This document shows, in pieces, positions 20,523 to 28,990 of a DNA stretch of 39,572 bases. Source of the DNA: Burkholderiales bacterium (lineage in GTDB: Bacteria > Pseudomonadota > Gammaproteobacteria > Burkholderiales > SG8-39); contig JADLAV010000069.1 of NCBI GenBank assembly GCA_020848075.1, forward strand, positions 1 to 39,572, read 5' to 3'. Position numbers and translations under genes: made by a program. Each line of letters starts with the position of its first letter. Within the stretch, counting starts at the first letter, position 1. The notes beneath the pieces are model-generated. The model worked only from the letters and a program-made list of their open reading frames with translations. It made no database searches and was not told the origin of the DNA.

Positions 20523-20564
20523 TTGCCTTCCGCCGGCGGGCGCGTTAAAGTTTGGGGTCCAAAC
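20523..20564 (+). promoter_or_regulatory. Candidate promoter and operator for the HBCR-type operon
   Basis: TTGCCT (20523-20528), a 17-nt spacer and TAAAGT (20546-20551) form a weak sigma70-like promoter. Directly over and after the -10 lies a perfect inverted repeat, GTTTGG-GGT-CCAAAC (20550-20564), 34 nt before the first gene. The position suits a repressor. Which regulator binds is unknown. Confidence 0.4.
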
Positions 20565-20597
20565 GAATGCCGGCGGGCGGCCGGCCGGAGAGGCCTC

Positions 20598-21149
20598 ATG
20601 GACGCACCCACGAATGCGATCGAGAGCGCGGCAACGCGCGATGCTGCGCCCGTGCGCCACAACGTGCTCCTCAGCCTGCGCGTGAACGGCGAGGAGGCCG
20701 AGGCCTACGTCGCGCCCTACAAGACGCTGCTCGAGGTGCTGCGCGAGGACTTCGCCCACACCGGCACCAAGCACGGCTGCGAGCTCGGCGAGTGCGGCGC
20801 CTGCGCGGTGCTGCTCGACGGCCAGCCGGTGCTCTCGTGCCTCACGCTCGCGCTGGAATGCGAGGGGCGCGCGGTCGAGACGATCGAGGGGCTGGCGCGC
20901 GGCACCGAGCTCCATCCGCTGCAGGTCGCGTTCGCCGACCACGGCGGCTCGCAGTGCGGGTACTGCACGCCGGGCGTGATCATGACTGCGAAAGGGCTAC
21001 TCGACGCGGAGCCGAACCCGAGCCGCGAGCGGATCAAGGAGGCGCTGTCCGGGAACCTGTGCCGCTGCACCGGCTACCAGCAGATCGTCGAGTCGGTCGA
21101 AGCCGCGGCGCGCGTCATGCGCGAGGAGAAGCGGGGGGCGAAGCCATGA
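20598..21149 (+). CDS. hcrC: 4-hydroxybenzoyl-CoA reductase-type small subunit (two 2Fe-2S clusters)
   Basis: A 183-residue iron-sulfur subunit of a xanthine-oxidase-family enzyme. The plant-type cluster ligands are Cys61, Cys66, Cys69 and Cys81 (CELGECGACAVLLDG). The second cluster uses Cys120, Cys123, Cys155 and Cys157 (CGYCTPG and CRCTGY). GGAGAGG precedes the ATG. The unusually long N-terminus (about 20 residues before VLLSLRVNGE) shows no signal peptide. The stop overlaps the large-subunit start by 4 nt. The gene name rests on the two partner subunits, since small subunits are alike across the superfamily. Confidence 0.78.
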   Translation: MDAPTNAIESAATRDAAPVRHNVLLSLRVNGEEAEAYVAPYKTLLEVLREDFAHTGTKHGCELGECGACAVLLDGQPVLSCLTLALECEGRAVETIEGLARGTELHPLQVAFADHGGSQCGYCTPGVIMTAKGLLDAEPNPSRERIKEALSGNLCRCTGYQQIVESVEAAARVMREEKRGAKP

Positions 21150-23596
21150 ATGCGCCTGAAAAGCCGCGCCAGAAGGCGCGCTTCGACACCATCGGCAAGG
21201 CGCGCCGCCGCGTCGACGGCCGCGCGAAGGCGATCGGCCAGCAGCGCTTCGCCGACGATCTCGTCCTGCCGCGCATGCTGCACGCGAAGCTGCTGCGCTC
21301 GCCGCACCCGCACGCGACGGTCGAGTCGGTCGACGTCTCCCGCGCACAGGCGCACCGGGGCGTGCACCTCGTGCTCACCGGCGCCGAATTCCCGGTGCCC
21401 TACGGCATCATGCCGGTGTCGCAGGACGAGTACCCGCTCGCGCGCGAGCGGGTGCGCCTCGTCGGCGATCCGGTCGCCGCGGTGATCGCCGTGGACGAGC
21501 AGACCGCGACCGAAGCGCTGCGGCTGATCGAGGTGAAGTACCGGCTGCTGCCGACGATCGCCTCGCCCGAGGAGGGGCTCGCCCATCCCGAGCCCCGCAT
21601 CCACGACTACGGCGAGCAGGGCAACATCCACCGCAACCAGGCCTACGAGTTCGGCGACGTCGAGGAGGCGCTCGCCCGATCGGACCATGTCTTCGAGGAC
21701 CTGTTCTTCTACGAGGGCAACACGCACCTGCCGATGGAGCAGCAGGCCTCGCTCGCTTCGATCGAAGGCGACGGGAAGCTCCTGCTCCAGACGAGCACCC
21801 AGAACCCCCACTATCTGCACCGCCAGCTCGCGCGCGTGCTGCAGCTGCCCGCCGCCCACATCCGCGTGATCGCCACCGCGAACGGCGGCGGGTTCGGCGG
21901 GAAGTGCGACCCGGGGAACCACGAGTTCGTCGTGTCGAAGGCCGCGCTGATGCTCGGCCGGCCGGTGAAGATCTGCCTCACGCGCGAGGAGGTCTTCTAC
22001 CAGCACCGCGGCCGCCACCCGGTGCTGATGAAGTTCCGCACCGGCGTCACGAAGGACGGCAGGCTCACCGCCATCCACCTGCAGACGCTGCTCGACGGCG
22101 GCGCCTACGGCTCGCACGGGCCGGCGAGCACCTTCTACACCGGCGTGCTGACGCCGGTGACCTACGAGCTGCCGCGCTTCAAGTTCGAGGCGTGCCGGGT
22201 GTTCACGAACAAGCCCGCCTGCGGGCCCAAGCGCGGCCACGGCACACCGCAGCCGCGCTTCGGGCAGGAAGTGCAGCTCGACAAGATCGCGCACACGCTC
22301 GGCCTCGACCCGGCGGAGATGCGCCTCAGGATGGTGACGAAGCCGGACTCGCTCACGGCGAGTTGGCTCCGCATCGGCTCGAACGGGCTCGCGGAGTGCA
22401 TCGAGAAGGCGGTCGAGATGTCCGGCTGGAAGACGCGGCGCGGCAAGTTGGGACCCGGGCGCGGGCTCGGGCTCGCCTGCTCGGCCTACATGTGCGGCGC
22501 GGGCGTGTCGATCTACTGGAACAAGCTACCGCACTCGGCGGTGCAGCTGCTGCTCGACCGCAGCGGCCAGGTGACGGTGTATTGCGGCGCGACCGAGATC
22601 GGGCAGGGCTCGGACGACGTGCTCGCCGCGCTGACCGCGGAGGCGCTCGGCATCGACCCGGTCAACGTGCGGGTCGTCACGGGCGACACCGGCATCACGC
22701 CGATCGACCTCGGCTCGTACTCGAGCCGCGTCACCATCATGATGGGGAATGCCGCGCTGCAGGCCGCCTCGCGGGTGCGCGACCTGCTCGCCGCCGCCGC
22801 GGCGGAGGCGCTCGAGACGCTGCCCGACCGCGTGGTGTTCTCGCAGGACCGGGTGTTCGCCGGGGAGGACTCCGGCAAGTCGATGACTTTCGTCGAGGCG
22901 ATCGCGGCCGCGGAGGGGAAGTTCGGCACGATCGCGTCGGTCGGCTCGTACGCGCCCCCGAAGCCGCCGGGCAGGTACAAGGGTGCGGGCGTCGGACCGT
23001 CGCCCGCCTACACCTTCTCGGCCTGCGTGGTCGAGACCGAGGTCGATCCGGTGACCGGATGGATCACCGTGCCGAAGATCTGGATCGCGCACGACATCGG
23101 GCGGGCGCTGAACCCGGTGCTCGCGCGGGGACAGGTGATCGGCAGCGTGTACATGGGTCTCGGCGAGGCGCTGATGGAGGAGCAGGCGTTCCGCCGCCTG
23201 CCGCCGAAGCTCTCCGGCGCGCTCGTGCACCGCAACCCGTCGATGCTCGACTACAAGAGCCTCACCTCGCTCGACATGCCGGAAGTCGAGGTCGCGCTCA
23301 TCGAAGACCCCGATCCGAACTGCCCGTACGGCGCGAAGGAGGCCGGACAGGGGCCGCTCCTGCCGGTGATGCCGGCGCTCGCGAACGCGATCCACGACGC
23401 GGTCGGCGTGCGCATCGACGAGGTGCCGATCACGCCCGACAAGGTGCTTGCCGCGCTGGCGAAGAAGGCGAAGGGCGAGGCCCCGCGCGTGGGCCCGGAG
23501 CGCTTCCCCGCGGTGCCGTATCCGGAGCCGACGTTCGTGCTACCGCCGTGGGAAGGCGGCGACGGCAACGAGTTGAAAGGGAGGAAAGCGGCATGA
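21146..23596 (+). CDS. hcrA: 4-hydroxybenzoyl-CoA reductase-type molybdenum large subunit
   Basis: An 816-residue molybdopterin subunit. The N-terminal Ald_Xan_dh_C-like domain occupies about residues 15-135. The Moco-binding part contains ANGGGFGGK (245-253), CGATEIGQGSDDVL and SYSSRVTIMMGNAA. The catalytic Glu is expected in YGAKEAGQG at about residue 732. Long stretches such as CLTREEVFYQHRGRHPVLMK and CGPKRGHGTPQPRFGQE match my memory of HcrA from denitrifying aromatic degraders. Those enzymes remove the para-hydroxyl of 4-hydroxybenzoyl-CoA with ferredoxin electrons. The protein is somewhat longer than the ~770 residues I recall for that enzyme, with a Pro-rich tail. Substrate is inferred from homology only. 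Confidence 0.8.
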   Translation: MNAPEKPRQKARFDTIGKARRRVDGRAKAIGQQRFADDLVLPRMLHAKLLRSPHPHATVESVDVSRAQAHRGVHLVLTGAEFPVPYGIMPVSQDEYPLARERVRLVGDPVAAVIAVDEQTATEALRLIEVKYRLLPTIASPEEGLAHPEPRIHDYGEQGNIHRNQAYEFGDVEEALARSDHVFEDLFFYEGNTHLPMEQQASLASIEGDGKLLLQTSTQNPHYLHRQLARVLQLPAAHIRVIATANGGGFGGKCDPGNHEFVVSKAALMLGRPVKICLTREEVFYQHRGRHPVLMKFRTGVTKDGRLTAIHLQTLLDGGAYGSHGPASTFYTGVLTPVTYELPRFKFEACRVFTNKPACGPKRGHGTPQPRFGQEVQLDKIAHTLGLDPAEMRLRMVTKPDSLTASWLRIGSNGLAECIEKAVEMSGWKTRRGKLGPGRGLGLACSAYMCGAGVSIYWNKLPHSAVQLLLDRSGQVTVYCGATEIGQGSDDVLAALTAEALGIDPVNVRVVTGDTGITPIDLGSYSSRVTIMMGNAALQAASRVRDLLAAAAAEALETLPDRVVFSQDRVFAGEDSGKSMTFVEAIAAAEGKFGTIASVGSYAPPKPPGRYKGAGVGPSPAYTFSACVVETEVDPVTGWITVPKIWIAHDIGRALNPVLARGQVIGSVYMGLGEALMEEQAFRRLPPKLSGALVHRNPSMLDYKSLTSLDMPEVEVALIEDPDPNCPYGAKEAGQGPLLPVMPALANAIHDAVGVRIDEVPITPDKVLAALAKKAKGEAPRVGPERFPAVPYPEPTFVLPPWEGGDGNELKGRKAA

Positions 23597-24624
23597 TGCG
23601 CCTTCCCTGGTTCAAGTACTGCGCCCCGCGCTCGGTGGAAGAGGCCGCGCGCATCCTGGCGGGCGAGGGGCCGCGGGCGATGCTGATCGCCGGTGGCACC
23701 GACCTCGTGCCCAACATGAAGCGCCGCCACCAGGAGCCGGCGACGCTCGTCGCGCTGCGCGGCGTGGAGGGGCTCAAGAGAATCGCGAACGGTGCGGGTC
23801 TCACGCTCGGCGCCGGGCTCACGCTCACCGAGGTCGTCGAGGCGCCGCAGGTGCGCGGGCACTACGCTGCCCTCGCCCAGGCTGCCGTGCAGGTCGCGAC
23901 GCCGCATTTGCGCAACATGGGCACGCTCGGCGGCAACGTCTGCCTCGACACGCGCTGCACCTACTACAACCAGAGCTACGAGTGGCGCAAGGCGATCGAC
24001 TTCTGCATGAAGAAGGACGGCGAAACCTGCTGGGTGGCGACCGCGAGCAAGCGCTGTGTCGCGGTGTCCTCGACCGACACCGCGCCGGCGCTCATCGCGC
24101 TCGGAGCGAAAGTCCGGCTCGTCTCCGCGGGCGGTGAGCGCGAGATCGCGCTCACCGATCTCTACAACAATGACGGCATGGTCTACCTGACGCGGCGGCC
24201 CGACGAGATCCTCACCGCGATCGTGCTGCCGCCCGCCGCCGGCTGGAAGAGCGCGTACTGGAAGCTCCGGCGCCGCGGCGCGTTCGACTTCCCGGTGCTC
24301 GGCGTGGCCGCGGCGGTGCGCGCGGCGCCCGATGGCACGATCGAGGATGCGCGCATCGTCCTCGGTGCAGTGGCCTCGCGCCCGATCGTCGCCAAGGCGC
24401 GCGAGCTCCTCGCCGGCGAGCGGCTCACCGACGACGTCATCGAAGAGGTCGCGGCGAAGGTCGCCTCGCGGGCGAAGCCGATGGACAACACCGACCTCGA
24501 GATCTACTGGCGCAAGGAAGTCGTGCCGGCGTTCGTCGGCTACGCGCTGCGCGAGGTCCGCGGCGACGACATGCGCGCAACGCGCCTGCGCATCGCGCGG
24601 CAGGCGCTCCCGCCGGCGAGCTGA
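23593..24624 (+). CDS. hcrB: 4-hydroxybenzoyl-CoA reductase-type FAD subunit with extra 4Fe-4S loop
   Basis: A 343-residue FAD-binding middle subunit. AGGTDLVPNMKRR and HLRNMGTLGGNVCLDT are the FAD-contacting loops. After them comes a Cys-rich insert of about 40 residues (Cys117, Cys122, Cys138, Cys146, Cys155) before SSTDTAPALIALGA. Ordinary xanthine-dehydrogenase FAD subunits lack this insert. It is the hallmark of 4-hydroxybenzoyl-CoA reductase, where it holds an additional [4Fe-4S] cluster that lets the enzyme run in the reducing direction. Cys122, 138, 146 and 155 are the likely ligands. The start overlaps the hcrA stop by 4 nt. No CoA ligase or ferredoxin gene lies beside the operon. 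Confidence 0.85.
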   Translation: MMRLPWFKYCAPRSVEEAARILAGEGPRAMLIAGGTDLVPNMKRRHQEPATLVALRGVEGLKRIANGAGLTLGAGLTLTEVVEAPQVRGHYAALAQAAVQVATPHLRNMGTLGGNVCLDTRCTYYNQSYEWRKAIDFCMKKDGETCWVATASKRCVAVSSTDTAPALIALGAKVRLVSAGGEREIALTDLYNNDGMVYLTRRPDEILTAIVLPPAAGWKSAYWKLRRRGAFDFPVLGVAAAVRAAPDGTIEDARIVLGAVASRPIVAKARELLAGERLTDDVIEEVAAKVASRAKPMDNTDLEIYWRKEVVPAFVGYALREVRGDDMRATRLRIARQALPPAS

Positions 24625-24761
24625 CGCACCGCGCGTCGCACGTCTCGCCAGGAGCCGGAGCGGCGGCTCCGCACCCCGGTTCGCGCTCGCGGCTCGCGCT
24701 CCATTGCGGGCCGCGGCCCCGCATGCTCCTTTCCCCTTGGATGACGCGCCGGTCGCTCGCG

Positions 24762-24807
24762 TTGCCAATGAAGGAAGCTTTACGTATAATAAGTATTCCT
24801 CATTATA
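24762..24807 (+). promoter_or_regulatory. Strong sigma70 promoter with dyad operator, emrRAB-type locus
   Basis: TTGCCA (24762-24767), a 17-nt spacer and a perfect TATAAT (24785-24790) make the best promoter in the window. The -10 is also one arm of an inverted repeat: TATAAT (24785-24790) with ATTATA (24802-24807), separated by 11 nt. This AT-rich island stands out from its GC-rich surroundings. A dyad over the -10 is the usual layout for MarR autorepression. Confidence 0.75.
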
Positions 24808-24860
24808 TGGTCGCCGGCTGGCCGGCGGCGCCATACCGGCCCTTGCCGTCCCGTCCCGCG

Positions 24861-25352
24861 ATGCCACGATCGACCGACCCCGCGACCTCGCTCGGCTTCC
24901 TGCTGCACGACGTCGCCCGCCTGCTCCGGCGCAACTTCAACCGCCGTGCACGCGGCTTGCGGCTCACGCAGGCCCAATGTCGCGCGCTCGCGCACGTCGC
25001 GCAGAACGAGGGGATCCGCCAGATCGGCCTTGCCGAGATCCTCGAGGTGCAGCCGATCACGCTCGCGCGGCTGCTCGACCAGTTGGCGCGCGCCGGACTC
25101 ATCGAGCGGCGGCCCGATCCGCGCGATCGGCGCGCGTACCGTCTGTTCCTCATGCCCGCCGCCATGCCGCTGCTCGCGCAGATCCGCGCGCTCGGGGCGG
25201 CCACGCGTGCGGAAGCCACTGCCGGCCTCGGCCGCGCGCGCCTTGCCGAGCTCACCGGCGCGCTCGAGACCATGCGACGCAACTTGCTCGCTGCCGAACC
25301 GGCGTCCCGGCAGCGGGCGGAGATCGACCGCGATGCGAGACCCCGCCCCTGA
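24861..25352 (+). CDS. MarR-family transcriptional regulator (EmrR/SlyA-like)
   Basis: A 163-residue winged-helix DNA-binding protein. The recognition region runs GLRLTQAQCRALAHVAQNEGIRQIGLAEILEVQPITLARLLDQLARAGLIERRPDPRDRRAYRLFLM, described here by its key parts: LAEILEVQPITLARLLD as the recognition helix and RRPDPRDRRAYRL as the wing. The ATG at 24861 is used because homology starts there. An alternative in-frame ATG at 24807 lies only about 10 nt after the expected transcript start and would be nearly leaderless. Neither has a good ribosome site. It overlaps the emrA-like gene by 20 nt and likely represses the whole unit until a toxic ligand binds. Confidence 0.88.
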   Translation: MPRSTDPATSLGFLLHDVARLLRRNFNRRARGLRLTQAQCRALAHVAQNEGIRQIGLAEILEVQPITLARLLDQLARAGLIERRPDPRDRRAYRLFLMPAAMPLLAQIRALGAATRAEATAGLGRARLAELTGALETMRRNLLAAEPASRQRAEIDRDARPRP

Positions 25353-26499
25353 GGGGATCCCTGAAGCAACGCCGCCCGCCGAGCCCGCACCGCCGGGCCG
25401 CGGCGGTGCGCGTCCGCCGGCCGGGCGCTCGCCACGCCGTTTCGTCCGCAGGGTGCTGCTCCTCCTCGGCCCGCTGGTCGTCGCCGCCGTCGCCGCATAT
25501 GTCTATTACACCGGAGGACGCTACGTCAGCACCGACAACGCGTTCATCAAGGCGGACAAGGTGGCGGTGAGCGCCGAGGTGGCCGGCCAGGTGAAGGAAG
25601 TTCTGGTCGTCGAGAATGCGCCCGTGGTCGAGGGCCAGATGCTGTTCCGCATCGACGATGCGCCCTACCGCGTGGCCGTGGCGCGCGCGCGGGCCGATCT
25701 CCTCAAGGTGCGCACCGACATCGCCTCGCTCAAGGCGAGCTACCGCCAGAAGGCCGCGCAGCTGGACATCGCGCAGACGAATCTCGCCTTCGCGGAGCGC
25801 GAGTATGTGCGGCAGACCGAGCTCGCGCAGAAGCATTTCATCTCGCAGGCGAAGCTCGACGAAGCGAAGCAAGCGCGGGAGCTCGCGGGGCAGCAACGCG
25901 CCGCCGCCGAGCAGGATCTCGCCCAGGTCGCCGCCAGCCTGGGAGGCAGGCCCGACATCCCGCTCGAGCAGCATCCGACCTACCTCGCAGCCAATGCGGC
26001 CCTCGCGCAGGCGGAGCTCGATCTCGCGCGCACCGTCGTGCGCGCGCCGTTCGCCGGCATCGCGAGCCAGGTGCCGAAGCCCGGCCAGTATCTCGATCCC
26101 GGGACCGCGGCCATGGCGGTGGTCGCCGACGGGCGAGTCTGGGTCGAGGCGAACTTCGTCGAGACCGACCTGACCCACGTCGCGCCGGGGGAGCCGGCCA
26201 CGATCCGGATCGACACCTACCCCGGCAGGGTCTGGCACGGGAAGGTCGAGAGCATCAGCCCCGCGACGGGCGCCGAGTTCGCCATCCTTCCGCCGCAGAA
26301 CGCGACCGGCAACTGGGTGAAGGTGGTGCAGCGCATTCCGGTGCGGATCGCGCTCGCGGAAGACCCCGGTGCGCCGCAGCTGCGTGCCGGCATGAGCGTG
26401 GAGGCCGAGATCGATACCGGCCGCCATCGCGGCCTGCCGTGGGTCGCGCAGGCCGCGACGCCTGCGCGAGCGTCGCAGCTGGCGCCCGGCCGACCGTGA
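25333..26499 (+). CDS. emrA: EmrA/HlyD-type membrane fusion protein
   Basis: A 388-residue periplasmic adaptor of a multidrug efflux system. A Pro-rich cytoplasmic N-terminus is followed by one membrane anchor (about residues 36-56, VLLLLGPLVVAAVAAYVYYT). A biotinyl-lipoyl-like half (YVSTDNAFIKADKVAVSAEVAGQV) follows, then a long coiled-coil hairpin (about residues 110-215). The second lipoyl half is VVRAPFAGIASQVPKPGQYLDPG, and beta-barrel and membrane-proximal parts come last. STDNAF is characteristic of EmrA. It overlaps the regulator by 20 nt and the transporter by 4 nt. No outer-membrane factor gene is adjacent, so TolC-like help would come from elsewhere. Confidence 0.9.
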   Translation: MRDPAPEGIPEATPPAEPAPPGRGGARPPAGRSPRRFVRRVLLLLGPLVVAAVAAYVYYTGGRYVSTDNAFIKADKVAVSAEVAGQVKEVLVVENAPVVEGQMLFRIDDAPYRVAVARARADLLKVRTDIASLKASYRQKAAQLDIAQTNLAFAEREYVRQTELAQKHFISQAKLDEAKQARELAGQQRAAAEQDLAQVAASLGGRPDIPLEQHPTYLAANAALAQAELDLARTVVRAPFAGIASQVPKPGQYLDPGTAAMAVVADGRVWVEANFVETDLTHVAPGEPATIRIDTYPGRVWHGKVESISPATGAEFAILPPQNATGNWVKVVQRIPVRIALAEDPGAPQLRAGMSVEAEIDTGRHRGLPWVAQAATPARASQLAPGRP

Positions 26500-28034
26500 C
26501 CCCTGCGGCTGCGGGCCGGTCGGCCGCGCCGTCGCGCGCGCCGATCACGGTGTCGGTGATGCTCGCCACCATCATGCAGGCGCTCGACACCACGATCGCC
26601 AACGTGGCGCTCCCGCACATGCAGGGATCGCTCTCCGCGACGCAGGATCAGATCGCGTGGGTGCTGACCTCGTACATCGTCGCTGCCGCGATCGCGATGC
26701 CGCTCACCGGCTTTCTCGCCGGCCGCCTGGGCCGGACGCGGCTGCTCCTCGGGTCGGTCGCCGGCTTCACGGCGGCCTCGGTGCTCTGCGGTGCGGCGCT
26801 CACCCTGCAGCAGATCGTCGCCTTTCGCCTGCTGCAGGGCGTGTTCGGCGCAAGCCTGGTGCCGCTCTCCCAATCCGTGCTGCTCGACACCTATCCGACC
26901 GAGCGGCACGGGTCGGCCATGGCGATGTGGGGCGTCGGCGTGATGGTCGGGCCGATCCTCGGCCCGACGCTCGGCGGATACCTCACCGAGTACTACGACT
27001 GGCGCTGGGTTTTCTACATCAACCTGCCGGTCGGCGTCCTCGCGTTCCTCGGCATCCTCGCGTTCGTGCGCGAGACCGCGCCGGACCGGCGCCGCAGATT
27101 CGACTGGACCGGATTTCTGCTCCTCAGCATCGCGATCGGCGCGCTGCAGTTGATGCTCGACCGCGGCGAGTCGCAGGACTGGTTCAGCGCGACCGAGATC
27201 GTCGTCGAGGCGGTCGTCGCCGGGCTGTGCTTCTACATGTTCCTGGTGCACATGTTCACCGCCGAGCACCCGTTCGTCGAGTCGGATCTTTTCCGGGACC
27301 GCAACTTCTCGGTCGGTCTGCTCTTCATCTTCATCGTCGGCGTGATCCTGCTCGCCACGCTCGCCCTGCTGCCGCCCTTCCTGCAGAACCTCCTCGGTTA
27401 CCCGGTGCTCACCACCGGGTACGTGCTCGCGCCGCGGGGGATCGGCACCATGCTCGCCATGCTCGTGGTCGGGCGCGTCGCCGGCCGCGTCGACGAGCGG
27501 CTGATGATCCTGCTCGGCCTCGGGCTCACCGCGGCGTCGCTCCGGCAGATGGCCGGATTCACGACCGACGTCAGTACCTGGACGATCGTGCAGACCGGCG
27601 TGACGCAGGGGCTCGGCCTGGGGTTCATCTTCGTCCCGCTGAGCACCGTGACGTTCGCGACGCTCGCGCCGCGTCTGCGCAACGAGGGCACGGCCATGTT
27701 CAGCCTGATGCGCAACATCGGCAGCAGCATCGGCATCTCGATCATGTTCACGCTGCTCGCGCAGCACAGCCAATCGAACCACGCCGCGCTCGTGGAGCTG
27801 GTGACGCCCTTCCGCGGGGTGCTGCAGAAGCCGTGGCTGCCCGCGGCATGGAACCTCGGCTCGACCACCGGTCTCGCTGCGCTGAACGGCGAGATCAACC
27901 GGCAGGCGGCCACGATCGCCTTCCTGACCGACTTCCGCTTGATGATGGTGGTCGCGCTGGCGGCGGTTCCGCTGCTTCTCCTCCTGCGCAGCCCGCGGCA
28001 ACGTCCTGCAGGCGCCGCACCCGTCATCGACTGA
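26496..28034 (+). CDS. emrB: EmrB-type DHA2 multidrug efflux transporter
   Basis: A 512-residue major facilitator protein with 14 expected transmembrane segments, the same length as I recall for E. coli EmrB. The GTG at 26496 overlaps the emrA stop (GTGA) and is preferred over the upstream ATG at 26439. Motifs seen are QALDTTIANVALPHMQG in TM1, FLAGRLGRTRLLL (motif A), and GVGVMVGPILGPTLGGYL (antiporter motif C), followed by DWRWVFYINLPVG. It should use the proton gradient to expel hydrophobic drugs or aromatic acids through EmrA. Proximity to the HBCR operon raises the possibility of exporting aromatic compounds, which is inference. Confidence 0.92.
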   Translation: MTPAAAGRSAAPSRAPITVSVMLATIMQALDTTIANVALPHMQGSLSATQDQIAWVLTSYIVAAAIAMPLTGFLAGRLGRTRLLLGSVAGFTAASVLCGAALTLQQIVAFRLLQGVFGASLVPLSQSVLLDTYPTERHGSAMAMWGVGVMVGPILGPTLGGYLTEYYDWRWVFYINLPVGVLAFLGILAFVRETAPDRRRRFDWTGFLLLSIAIGALQLMLDRGESQDWFSATEIVVEAVVAGLCFYMFLVHMFTAEHPFVESDLFRDRNFSVGLLFIFIVGVILLATLALLPPFLQNLLGYPVLTTGYVLAPRGIGTMLAMLVVGRVAGRVDERLMILLGLGLTAASLRQMAGFTTDVSTWTIVQTGVTQGLGLGFIFVPLSTVTFATLAPRLRNEGTAMFSLMRNIGSSIGISIMFTLLAQHSQSNHAALVELVTPFRGVLQKPWLPAAWNLGSTTGLAALNGEINRQAATIAFLTDFRLMMVVALAAVPLLLLLRSPRQRPAGAAPVID

Positions 28035-28132
28035 GCGTCTCCCGGCCGATCCGCGGCCGCGCGCGGGCGTGGAACCTCGATTCCCCGTATGCTCCGCGCT
28101 TCTCGCGCGGCCGGTGACGACGGAAATCCGTA

Positions 28133-28990
28133 ATGGACGAGCTCATCCTCTACCACAACGACATGTCGGTGTGCTCCGCGAAGGTGCGTATGGCGCTCGC
28201 GGAGAAGGGCATGGAGTGGGAGAGCGTGCATCTCGATCTGCGCGCGGGCGATGCGCAGCGGTCCGAGTACGTCGCCCTGAATCCGAGCCAGCTGGTGCCG
28301 ACGCTCGTGCATGGCGGCCGGGCGGTGATCGAGTCGAACGTCATCTGCGAGTACCTGGACGACATCCAGCCCGAACCGCCACTCCGCCCGGCCGACGCCT
28401 ACGCGAGGGCGCGCATGCGGCTATGGACGAAGCAGCTCGACGAGGGTGTGCATGCGGCCGTGAGCACGCTCGGCCTGTGCATTGCGTTCCGCGACCAGTA
28501 TCTCGCGCGGGACCCGGAGGAGGTCCAGCGCTATCTCGCGAACCTCGTCGATCCGGCCCGCCGCCAGCGCATCGCCCACGCGCTGGAGTTCGGCATGGAC
28601 GCGCCGGGCTTCGCGCCCGCGCTCGAGCGCTTCGTCAGGCTGTTCGCCGACATGGACGCGGCGCTCGCGCGAGGCCCGTGGCTCGCCGGCGCCGCCTACT
28701 CGCTTGCAGACCTCGCCTACGCGCCCTATCTCGCGCGGCTCGAGCATCTGGGCCTCGACGACATGGAGAAGGCGCACCCGCGCGTCGGCGAATGGCGGGC
28801 GCGCGGCGCACGCTTGGCGGCGTCGGGTGAGCCGGAACCAACCCGCGCGAGCACAGTCGAACGAGGCGTCCGGCGGCAGCGGGCTTTGGCGGGCGACGCG
28901 AGGGCGCTCGTGCACCCCTTGAATCGGCGCGCGCTTGCGCTTACTCTACGCGCCCCGGCGGGCGCGGCCATCGCCGGACCAACGCAATGA
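28133..28990 (+). CDS. Glutathione S-transferase-like protein with unusual C-terminal tail
   Basis: A 285-residue cytoplasmic protein. The N-terminal thioredoxin-like domain (about residues 1-82) contains LILYHNDMSVCSAKVRMALAEKG, NPSQLVPTLVHGGRAVIESNVI and an acidic end. The helical domain follows (about 90-220), including the N-capping stretch WLAGAAYSLADLAYAPYLARLEHLG. Homology fades after HPRVGEW at about residue 222. The last ~60 residues are Arg/Ala-rich and unlike GST ends. A lost stop codon or frameshift is possible. The extended frame ends in an exact ATGA overlap with the ABC gene, however, which argues that it is really translated. MSVCS at positions 11-15 may provide the catalytic Ser or Cys. 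Confidence 0.82.
   Translation: MDELILYHNDMSVCSAKVRMALAEKGMEWESVHLDLRAGDAQRSEYVALNPSQLVPTLVHGGRAVIESNVICEYLDDIQPEPPLRPADAYARARMRLWTKQLDEGVHAAVSTLGLCIAFRDQYLARDPEEVQRYLANLVDPARRQRIAHALEFGMDAPGFAPALERFVRLFADMDAALARGPWLAGAAYSLADLAYAPYLARLEHLGLDDMEKAHPRVGEWRARGARLAASGEPEPTRASTVERGVRRQRALAGDARALVHPLNRRALALTLRAPAGAAIAGPTQ

Noticed and set aside
28800-28990. Frameshift in the GST-like gene
   Set aside because: Other frames after residue 222 do not restore a recognisable GST end, and the extended frame ends in an exact overlap with the next gene; left as an open question.
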